Part shown: piece after piece, positions 58,139 to 64,000 of the stretch
Layout: each line of letters starts with the position of its first letter
How positions within the stretch are numbered: position 1 is the stretch's first letter
DNA from: CAZRVH01 sp964603635
Lineage (GTDB): Bacteria; Patescibacteriota; Gracilibacteria; Peribacterales; Peribacteraceae
Reading direction: 5' to 3'
NCBI GenBank assembly: GCA_964603635.1
Contig: CAZRVH010000001.1
Span: forward strand, 124,001-188,000
DNA: 64,000 nt
Translations under genes and position numbers: made by a program
Notes under the pieces: model-generated
The model's input: only the letters and a program-made list of their open reading frames with translations
Told to the model about the DNA's origin: nothing
The model's database searches: none

Positions 58139-59929
58139 ATGATCCGAAATTTCTGGACTGGTATCGCGACTCGGGTGCGGGCATTGTTTCCAGTGTCTTC
58201 CGGTTTCAAAAGGAGAACGAAACGTTCCTTGCGCATTGAGCATCTTGAACATCGTCTCTGTTTGGCGGCGGCACCTTTGAGCGTCGTCGATCCCTGGGCC
58301 GATATGGACCGGGGAACGGTATATGAGTATCCCGCGTACGTCGCGCATTCGACTGCGGGGAAGCAAGATGTGCCCATCGTTGATTTGTACGTCGAAAGCA
58401 ATGTCGGCGGCGATCGACTGCAGACGTTGACATTGCGCGGCACGGGCATCGATCGCTCGTCTCTCGCATCGGTTGTGTCTGCATTTGAACTTTTGGGTGA
58501 TTTGGACCAAGACGGTTCGTTTGAAACACGGATGGCGTCGGTTCGACCGACGAATACCGGCGTTACGTTCGACCGTCTGTCCACCGACATCGGCTCGCAG
58601 GGATTGTCCTTGCGCGTTGTGGCGGATACCAAGCCGACCCTCGCACAGCAGGCGGTCTTCGGATTGGACGTGTCGTCCGTGAAATTCGTTGACGGCCGAA
58701 ATAAGGCCGTGCCGGGTTCTCAGATCAGCATCATGGACCGCAATGGCGGCACACTGGTGGTTGATGCCCAGGAATGCGTACTGTACGGCGGGCTCTACAG
58801 CCCTCCCGACGTGCGTTACAATCCGGGGACGCGAGACGCAGTTCTGGCTCGATTTGATTCTTTTGCGACGGAAGGAGATGTTCGCGTCAATCAGCTTGCT
58901 TTTGTGATTGAAGGGCGTGACAGCCTTCACAATCCGATCGCGACATCCGTGATTGCAAAGGCTTTGTCCTATGTGGAGTTACGGAACGTTGTCAGTGGTC
59001 AGGTCGTACCGGCAGAGCGAATAATGAAAGCCGATGGATACTTGGTATTCAAGGTAAGTAATTTCGTTTTGAAAAATGGGGAATCCTGGGAAATCCGGGC
59101 GGACATCGCGGATTCATCCGTAGTCCGCCAAGGCGACCGCTTCCGTGTTGGCATCAACATGGAGGAAAATCCCCAGAGCTTGACGTCGTTCAACGGGCTG
59201 CTTCCGCGGCGCGTTGCGAATATGAGCTTTCTGGCGACGGACCTCGATAGCAAGAAGAAAGTCGAGGTCCAGCCGGGAGGAGTATTGTTCGGAAACTACG
59301 TCCAGGTGGCCCGTACCGAGTTCTCGGTCGCCAGTCCCATCCACGTCGTCACGATGTCCAAAGTCGCGGCGATAGCCAACGCCAATCCGGACCCGGACAA
59401 TTCGCCGGTTCCGATCGGCGTTTCGTCCGTAGGTCAATTCCGATTCTTGGCTGCTTCAAATTCCAATGTTCTGAACGGCCTGAATCGGGTGCAGATTGGC
59501 GGGCTTGTTGTCACCATCGATGCCTCGAATGTGGAGGTAGATGCCTCGAGCTTTTACCTTTCCAACAAGGCCGATGGTACGACGCGTGTCCAGGGCATCC
59601 TTCGGGACGCCTCGGGAGCACGGCTGTTGGGCAATCAGATGCTCAACGGTACGTACTACGTGGAGTTCAACAATCTCCACCAATCGATCGTCAGCACGAT
59701 GATCGATCCGGGGCAGAGCGCGACATTCGTCGTCTCTGCGGAGATTCGCAGTTCAGGAGCCGCTGCTGGCTTGCAAATGTCGCTCGACCACTTCAACGAT
59801 CCGTTATCGTCTTCGTTCGCATGGAATGCCAGCCATGTCCAATGGAACGATGTTGACGTGTTCTCGACACCGTTCTACGGATTCGAGTATCCGGACACTG
59901 TTGTCCGGTCGACTCGCTATCGCAACTAA
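58139..59929 (+). CDS. Large exported protein with LEPR-XLL-like N-terminal motif
   Basis: 596 residues from ATG 58139, with AGAGGAG ending 8 nt upstream (GTG 58130 is in frame but overlaps that site). Residues about 22-46 read KRRTKRSLRIEHLEHRLCLAAA, closely like the LExRxLLAA export motif known from Planctomycetes surface proteins. The remainder is beta-rich with repeated domains (about 48-190, 195-400, 400-590), e.g. DLDQDGSFETRM, resembling a calcium-binding loop. Probably a cell-surface or envelope protein. It is monocistronic with its own promoter and terminator. Confidence 0.7.
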   Translation: MIRNFWTGIATRVRALFPVSSGFKRRTKRSLRIEHLEHRLCLAAAPLSVVDPWADMDRGTVYEYPAYVAHSTAGKQDVPIVDLYVESNVGGDRLQTLTLRGTGIDRSSLASVVSAFELLGDLDQDGSFETRMASVRPTNTGVTFDRLSTDIGSQGLSLRVVADTKPTLAQQAVFGLDVSSVKFVDGRNKAVPGSQISIMDRNGGTLVVDAQECVLYGGLYSPPDVRYNPGTRDAVLARFDSFATEGDVRVNQLAFVIEGRDSLHNPIATSVIAKALSYVELRNVVSGQVVPAERIMKADGYLVFKVSNFVLKNGESWEIRADIADSSVVRQGDRFRVGINMEENPQSLTSFNGLLPRRVANMSFLATDLDSKKKVEVQPGGVLFGNYVQVARTEFSVASPIHVVTMSKVAAIANANPDPDNSPVPIGVSSVGQFRFLAASNSNVLNGLNRVQIGGLVVTIDASNVEVDASSFYLSNKADGTTRVQGILRDASGARLLGNQMLNGTYYVEFNNLHQSIVSTMIDPGQSATFVVSAEIRSSGAAAGLQMSLDHFNDPLSSSFAWNASHVQWNDVDVFSTPFYGFEYPDTVVRSTRYRN

Positions 59930-59970
59930 CCAAGAAAGGAATTTCTAAGAAAACCTGTCAGAAGAATTTT

Positions 59971-60010
59971 CCGCCGTCAGCCCCCTTTGTATCGGGGTTG
60001 GCGGTTTTTT
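59971..60010 (+). terminator. Terminator after the LEPR-XLL-like gene
   Basis: CCGCC-AGCCCC pairs with GGGGTTGGCGG, followed by TTTTTT, 42 bp after the stop. Confidence 0.85.
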
Positions 60011-60017
60011 AATGCAT

Positions 60018-60053
60018 GTAGGAAATTTCTACAAGCTACCACCTACAACCTAC
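60018..60053. repeat. Single AGCTT-type repeat end
   Basis: GTAGGAAATTTCTAC (a near-palindrome) runs into CAAGCTACCACCTACAACCTAC, related to the ends of the elements at 53337 and 55448. No second arm is nearby. Confidence 0.4.
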
Positions 60054-60061
60054 ACGCTCCA

Positions 60062-61084
60062 TCAAAACTGCCTCAAAAATCGCATATCCCCCTCGTAGAA
60101 CGCGCGCAGGTCCGTGATGCAGTGCTTGATCATGACCAGGCGTTCCACGCCGAAGCCGAACGCGAATCCGCGGAATTGCGTTGCGTCCACGCCGCCGTTT
60201 TTCAAGACGTTCGGGTGCACCATGCCGCAGCCGCCCACTTCCAACCACTTGCTGTCACCCTGAGACTGTCGAAGGGCGCCTTCCTTATTGCGGTGGCGCA
60301 TGTCCACCTCCAGTCCCGGTTCGACGAACGGGAAGAAGCTCGTACGGAAGCGGAATTCGATATCGGGGGAGACGAGCTCGCGGATCGCCGCGCTCATCAC
60401 GGCCTTCATGTTTGCCAGCGACACATCGGGCCCCACCATGAGTCCTTCGATCTGGTGGAAGAGCGGGGAGTGCGTGGCGTCGGATTCCTTGCGGTACACG
60501 CGTCCGGGGCAGATCATGCGGAACGGTGCCTCGTGCGAACGCATGTAGTGGATTTGCACCGGCGATGTTTGCGTGCGCAGTAGGTAGCCCGGCATGTCCG
60601 CGACGAAGAACGTGTCCTGCGCGTCGCGCGCGGGGTGGTCGGCGCGGATGTTAAGGAGATCGAAGTTGTATTCCTCCGTTTCGATTTCATTTCCCTCGGC
60701 CACGTCGAAACCCATGCGGCCGAACACTTCCTCCGCCTGGCGGATGAACTGCGGGATGAGGTGCAGGTGTCCGCGCTCTGTCTTCGGGAGATCGAGTGTT
60801 ACGTCCAGGGCATCGGTATCGGCCAATGCCGACAGTTTGCCTTGCATCAGTTCGCTCCTTCTCTGCGCGATGGCCTCCGTTACCTTCTGTTTCCATACGT
60901 TCAATTCCTGCCCCTTCGTTTTGCGTTCCTTGGGGTCCATGGCACCCAGCGCCTTCAGTGCGTCGTTCAAGACGCCCTGCTTGCGCCCCAGCAGATGCAA
61001 TTCCAGCGCGTCGAGATCCTCCGGCGTATTCGCCTTCAGGATTTTTTCGATCTCGGTTTCCCAGGAAATGGTCGTAGTGGACAT
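60062..61084 (-). CDS. pheS: Phenylalanyl-tRNA synthetase alpha subunit
   Basis: 340 residues from ATG 61084. The N-terminal coiled coil (about 10-85) precedes the class II core: motif 2 region FRMICPGRVYRKESDATHSPLFHQIEG (about 188-214) and motif 3 GFAFGFGVERLVMIKH (306-321). It charges tRNA-Phe together with PheT, which is not in the window. At residues about 269-277 (ALRQSQGDS) the gene contains a palindromic repeat of intergenic type, in frame, in a surface loop before WLEVGGCGMVHP. Confidence 0.95.
   Translation of the reverse strand: MSTTTISWETEIEKILKANTPEDLDALELHLLGRKQGVLNDALKALGAMDPKERKTKGQELNVWKQKVTEAIAQRRSELMQGKLSALADTDALDVTLDLPKTERGHLHLIPQFIRQAEEVFGRMGFDVAEGNEIETEEYNFDLLNIRADHPARDAQDTFFVADMPGYLLRTQTSPVQIHYMRSHEAPFRMICPGRVYRKESDATHSPLFHQIEGLMVGPDVSLANMKAVMSAAIRELVSPDIEFRFRTSFFPFVEPGLEVDMRHRNKEGALRQSQGDSKWLEVGGCGMVHPNVLKNGGVDATQFRGFAFGFGVERLVMIKHCITDLRAFYEGDMRFLRQF
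60254..60276. repeat. GTCACCC-type palindromic repeat within pheS
   Basis: GTCACCCTGAG ... GTCGAAGGG, related to 57344-57368. On the coding (minus) strand it is read as A-L-R-Q-S-Q-G-D without disturbing the frame. Confidence 0.65.
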
Positions 61085-61234
61085 GGGGGGAGGATACTGG
61101 AATGCAGGGAATGATGGCAATGAGTATGTGTAATCGAGGGATTCAAGGGAATAAAGGGAATCAAAGAAATCAAGGATTCGATACGTCTCCTTGGTTGCCT
61201 TTATTTCTTTGATTGCGTTGATTGCCTAGCCAAC

Positions 61235-61597
61235 TCAATGCTGCAACGCCAATTCGATCAGGACAAACACGAGATAAATCAGCACCCCGATCCACCACGT
61301 CAGGATTCCCAGGAGATGGAAGAGGATCAGGATGACCGTCGCGAGTCCCAGGAAGATGCCTTGCCGCAGCGAGATCCCGAGTATTTTTCCATCGTCCCAC
61401 GCATGGAAGGGGAACCACTTCCACAGGTAATAGAGCCCGATGGTCGCCACACTGGCGATGGACAGGAAGACGGACGCGAAGAACGCGGGCAGCGCCTGGG
61501 CCGGGGAGGACAGCGGGCTGACGCGCAGCAGCACCGTGATGAGCGATGTCACCGAGAGCATGGCCGCGACGATGATGCTGTAGAGGAGGGTAGTCAT
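61235..61597 (-). CDS. Small membrane protein
   Basis: 120 residues with four hydrophobic segments (about 4-24, 36-58, 76-95, 97-116). The loop KWFPFHAWDDGKILGISLRQG is the only polar part. No family recognised. It lies between pheS and the uracil-DNA glycosylase gene, same strand. Confidence 0.65.
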   Translation of the reverse strand: MTTLLYSIIVAAMLSVTSLITVLLRVSPLSSPAQALPAFFASVFLSIASVATIGLYYLWKWFPFHAWDDGKILGISLRQGIFLGLATVILILFHLLGILTWWIGVLIYLVFVLIELALQH

Positions 61598-61638
61598 AGG
61601 CCCTTAGCTGGAAGAGGAAGCTCGGGAGGTTGTTCGGT

Positions 61639-62196
61639 TTAGCTTTTAGGCGCGTCGAGGAATTCCTTCAACGCCTTGAAGTCGCCGAAGAGCGCATCGC
61701 GCAATCCCGGATTATGCAGCGCGGCGGCCGGGTGGTAGATGGGGAATACGGTCGATCCGTCCGGCAGCGTGTGCGCCTTGCCGTGCGCGTCGCCGATATT
61801 CAGTTTCGTGAAGAAGGTGGTGAGTGCGTGACGTCCCAGCGGCACCAACACCTTCGGTTTGATGATCGCCAGTTCCATTTGCAAGAAGGGGAGGCATGCT
61901 TCCTTTTCCTCCGGCGTGGGGTCCCGGTTCTCCGGGGGGCGGAACTTCACGACGTTGGTGATGTACACGTCCGAGCGCACCAGCCCGATGGATTCCAGCA
62001 GCGTGTCGAGCAGCTTGCCCGCCTGTCCCACGAAAGGAATTCCCTGGGCGTTCTCCTTCTCGCCCGGCGCCTCGCCGATGAAGACGATCTCCGCGTGCGG
62101 GTTGCCGTTGCCCATCACGGGGTTGGATTCCTTCGCGATATCGATCTCTTTCCAGGCGAAGAGTTTCTCCCGAACGTCATCGAGCGTCTTGATCAT
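61639..62196 (-). CDS. Family 4-type uracil-DNA glycosylase lacking most Fe-S cysteines
   Basis: 185 residues. Motif A GEAPGEKENAQGIPFVGQAG (41-60), NVVKFRPPENRDP (81-93) and HPAA (155-158) identify a family 4/5-like uracil-DNA glycosylase, which removes uracil from DNA. Family 4 enzymes use four Cys for a 4Fe-4S cluster: two near the N-terminus, one in KCRPP and one just after. Here the N-terminal pair is missing, KCRPP is KFRPP, and only Cys101 remains. TATACT lies 6 nt before ATG, so the message is probably leaderless. Confidence 0.88.
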   Translation of the reverse strand: MIKTLDDVREKLFAWKEIDIAKESNPVMGNGNPHAEIVFIGEAPGEKENAQGIPFVGQAGKLLDTLLESIGLVRSDVYITNVVKFRPPENRDPTPEEKEACLPFLQMELAIIKPKVLVPLGRHALTTFFTKLNIGDAHGKAHTLPDGSTVFPIYHPAAALHNPGLRDALFGDFKALKEFLDAPKS

Positions 62197-62214
62197 GCGC
62201 CCAGTATACCGTGA

Positions 62215-62742
62215 TTACTTTTTCAACGACAGGATGAACGCCGCGAGTTCGTCCACCGCCTTCTCCAAGCCTCCCGGCTGGAATGAATTTTCCAATATCA
62301 GCTCGTGCCCTACGTCGATCTTCTCCCTGTCGATATCGTCTTGCCTCCGTTTTTCATTGCCCCTGTAATCCACTTTGTCCGGAACGATCTTTACGGCAAT
62401 CACCTCGTACCCTGCCTTTCGGATATTTTCGATGCTCTGCTGCGTATACGCTTGGATGCCGAATTTTTCGGCGAGCATGGCAAGGTTCGCGTGGCTCGTG
62501 CCGTAATGAAACCCGCTGTATTCCGTATGCGTCGCCAGTTCGCCGTTGTCTTCCATGCGCTTGAATTCTTCCGGCGTAAGGAAGTAATACGAAAGATCGT
62601 CGGATGCGTCCCGCTTCGGCCTGCTTGTGAGGTACTTGATGCGGAACACGTCGTCGGGCAACCGCTCCAGCACTTTTTCCATGATAGTGGTCTTGCCGCT
62701 GCCGCTGTGTCCCACGAGCGCGATGATCGGATACTTCGTCAT
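62215..62742 (-). CDS. Guanylate-kinase-like protein 1
   Basis: 175 residues. P-loop LVGHSGSGKTT (about 9-19), the GMP-binding TSRPKRDASDDLSYYFLTPEEFKRM and YSGFHYGTSHANL segments, but a shortened and altered lid/C-terminal half (LENSFQPGGLEKAVDEL). It may phosphorylate GMP or act on another nucleotide or ligand. Its start overlaps the stop of the next paralogue by 4 nt (ATGA), so the two are a coupled tandem pair. Confidence 0.85.
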   Translation of the reverse strand: MTKYPIIALVGHSGSGKTTIMEKVLERLPDDVFRIKYLTSRPKRDASDDLSYYFLTPEEFKRMEDNGELATHTEYSGFHYGTSHANLAMLAEKFGIQAYTQQSIENIRKAGYEVIAVKIVPDKVDYRGNEKRRQDDIDREKIDVGHELILENSFQPGGLEKAVDELAAFILSLKK

Positions 62743-63269
62743 GGCTTCAGGGAAAGAATGAATGCCGCGAGATCGTCCGCCGCTTTCTCAAGGCCTCCCG
62801 GTTCGAAAGAGTTGTGGATGGTGGTTGCGTAATCGATCGCCATCTTGCTGCGCTCCTTGTCCGCCTCGGCACGTTTCTCATCGCGGAATCGCACGTTGTC
62901 CGTCGTGACCTTCACTGGGATGACGTCGTACCCCGCCGTGCGCAGGTCGTAGACCCCCTGCTCCACATACGCCTGGATGCCGAATCCCTTCGCCAGCGTC
63001 TCTTCGTTCAGCGCCCGTACCGAGCCATACAGGTTGCCTGCGTATTCCAGGTACTGCGCCAACTCCCCGCGATCGGCCATCGCGCGGATATCCTCGGGCG
63101 GTAGGAAGCGGTAGAACACGTCGTCCGTCGGGTCGCGCTTGTCCCGGCTCGTCACGGTGATCATGGGGAAGACGGTGCCGGGCATCTTTTCAAAGACCTT
63201 CATCATGATGGACGTCTTGCCGCAGCCGCTGGGTCCCACGAGGGCGATGACGGGGTTTTTTTGGGGCAT
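62739..63269 (-). CDS. Guanylate-kinase-like protein 2
   Basis: 176 residues from ATG 63269. P-loop LVGPSGCGKTS (about 9-19), TSRDKRDPTDDVFYRFLPPEDIRAM and YAGNLYGSVRALNEE follow the same plan as protein 1, and both end FEPGGLEKAADDLAAFILSLK. The pair clearly arose by duplication. A longer in-frame start exists at 63368 but covers no conserved sequence. The third member lies at 63568. Confidence 0.85.
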   Translation of the reverse strand: MPQKNPVIALVGPSGCGKTSIMMKVFEKMPGTVFPMITVTSRDKRDPTDDVFYRFLPPEDIRAMADRGELAQYLEYAGNLYGSVRALNEETLAKGFGIQAYVEQGVYDLRTAGYDVIPVKVTTDNVRFRDEKRAEADKERSKMAIDYATTIHNSFEPGGLEKAADDLAAFILSLKP

Positions 63270-63390
63270 TGGAAGCAAGAAGGGGATTGGCGCCTGTTTT
63301 GAGCCAAGAAAGCCATTGTGTAACAAACGGCTCAATGATAGCCTTTCCAGGCTCTTTTTGAAGAGCACCGCTTTTTATCATCAAACGCGT

Positions 63391-63468
63391 GCGCCCGTAG
63401 TTCAGCCCGGATAGAACGCCAGATTGCGGATCTGGAAGTCGTAGGTTCAAATCCTGCCGGGCGCACCA
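63391..63468 (+). tRNA. tRNA-Arg (GCG)
   Basis: Acceptor GCGCCCG/CGGGCGC, D-arm GTTC/GAAC, anticodon stem CCAGA/TCTGG with loop TTGCGGA (anticodon GCG), T-arm GTAGG TTCAAAT CCTGC, encoded CCA. All stems pair. The G34 form is unusual; most bacteria use ACG (inosine) for this box. One coordinate of uncertainty at the 5' end. Confidence 0.92.
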
Positions 63469-63487
63469 TTCAGAACAAAATCTCTGT

Positions 63488-63563
63488 GGGGCTTTAGCTC
63501 AGCTGGTAGAGCGCTTCCATGGCATGGAAGAGGCCAGGGGTTCGAGTCCCCTAAGCTCCACCA
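63488..63563 (+). tRNA. tRNA-Ala (GGC)
   Basis: Acceptor GGGGCTT/AAGCTCC (with G-T), D-arm GCTC/GAGC, anticodon stem CTTCC/GGAAG with loop ATGGCAT (anticodon GGC), T-arm AGGGG TTCGAGT CCCCT, encoded CCA. It lies 20 bp after tRNA-Arg(GCG), probably on the same transcript. Confidence 0.95.
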
Positions 63564-63567
63564 ATCA

Positions 63568-64000
63568 TCATTCAAGAATAAGTGCCTCCACTTCTTTAAT
63601 CGTATCCGCCAGTTGTCCGTCCTTGTTCACCACCACGTTGGTGCAGTGGTCCGCGTACTTCAATTCCTTCTCCACGCTCAGGAGACGGCGGTGCAGTTCG
63701 TCTTCCGAGATGGGCGCGCGGTTGCGAATACGGTCTTTCAGTTGTTCCTGGTGCTCCGGCATGATGAAGATCGACTGCAGCCGGTGTTTCGTTTCCGGCA
63801 GGAAATTGGGGTTGTTTTGGATGCTCACGAATCCCTGCACGTCCACTTCGCGCAGGACGATCTTTCCTTGCTTGATGAACGGGATGATCTCGTCGACCAT
63901 CGTGCCGTAGTGGTCGCCGCCGTGGACGATGGCGTACTCCAACAGCTTCTTCTCATCCAGAAGGTTCTGGAATTCCTTCTCGGACACGAAATGATAGAAC
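63568..64000 (-). CDS. Guanylate kinase, N-terminus beyond the window
   Basis: At least 143 residues, open at the window end. The visible part starts FYHFVSEKEFQNLLDEKKLLEYAIVHGGDHYGT, then IVLREVDVQGFVSIQ (GMP-site and Asp) and the lid RIRNRAPISEDELHRRLLSVEKELKYADHCTNVVVN. This is closer to true guanylate kinase (GMP + ATP to GDP) than the two preceding paralogues and is the likely gmk of the organism. The P-loop is outside the window. Confidence 0.87.
   Translation of the reverse strand, partial: FYHFVSEKEFQNLLDEKKLLEYAIVHGGDHYGTMVDEIIPFIKQGKIVLREVDVQGFVSIQNNPNFLPETKHRLQSIFIMPEHQEQLKDRIRNRAPISEDELHRRLLSVEKELKYADHCTNVVVNKDGQLADTIKEVEALILE

Noticed and set aside
1..64000. Recoding of UGA as glycine (as in Gracilibacteria/Absconditabacteria)
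   Set aside because: UGA ends many genes at the expected family length (ribE, tspO, ntpE, rsmG neighbours) and does not occur inside conserved domains.

Overview
The window is a gene-dense, mostly GC-rich bacterial chromosome segment that uses the standard genetic code (UGA serves as stop throughout). Several traits together suggest a Patescibacteria/Candidate Phyla Radiation lineage, possibly of Peribacteria/Peregrinibacteria type: many small lipoproteins and exported proteins with Ser/Ala-rich linkers, S-layer homology (SLH) domains, a four-helix-bundle (S23-type) gene, almost no Shine-Dalgarno sequences, and many leaderless-looking starts. This is an inference from style; no rRNA or universal marker in the window settles it.

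Layout. 1-0.8 kb: end of a riboflavin operon (ribE end, ribH). 0.9-13.4 kb: envelope and exported proteins (SLH protein, lipoprotein hydrolase, two fasciclin proteins, MsrB lipoprotein), a lysine-rich mini-protein, TspO, a CaCA exchanger, a Pif1-like helicase and a class A penicillin-binding protein. 13.5-17.2 kb: a 1211-residue surface protein joining Gly/Thr beta repeats, an SGNH esterase, an Ig-like domain and SLH domains. 17.3-33 kb: small membrane proteins, an FAD oxidoreductase, YceI, a cytochrome b5-like lipoprotein, two START-like (SRPBCC) proteins, an MFS carrier, a beta-propeller/FN3 exported protein, a ParA-like ATPase, a GIY-YIG protein and tRNA-Gln. An AT-rich pair of genes lies at 23.5-24.9 kb.

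33.2-41.8 kb: a complete V/A-type ATPase operon in the order F/H-I-K-E-C-G(F)-A-B-D. Its K subunit keeps the residues that bind Na+ in Enterococcus hirae NtpK, which suggests sodium coupling. It is followed by tRNA-Arg(UCG) and a degenerate partial copy of that tRNA. 42-46.8 kb: NUDIX, CPBP protease, a GH-like exported protein and an SDR.

46.8-52 kb: a clearly AT-rich island with a DUF3578-DUF3883 nuclease-like protein, a MazG-like pyrophosphohydrolase translationally coupled to a nuclease-plus-helicase DUF2075 protein, and, convergent, a group II-like reverse transcriptase with a strongly structured upstream region. This is the best candidate for an undescribed (defence-type) system.

52-64 kb: MFS carrier, MsrA, a degenerate ABC ATPase, a four-helix-bundle gene enclosed by inverted AGCTT-type repeats (with a 112-bp gene-less version nearby), rsmG, a pyrE-like gene, a LEPR-XLL-like exported protein, pheS carrying an in-frame palindromic repeat, a family 4-type uracil-DNA glycosylase without most Fe-S cysteines, three guanylate-kinase paralogues (the last cut by the window end) and two tRNAs.

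Two expression styles are visible. Most genes have no Shine-Dalgarno; many have a TANNNT box 6-12 nt before ATG (leaderless) or a pyrimidine-rich short leader. Four genes of unknown function (10339, 54292 minus, 57476, 58139) instead have leaders and a clear AGGAG/GGAG site, in two cases with strong hairpins in the leader and in three with a strong terminator of their own.
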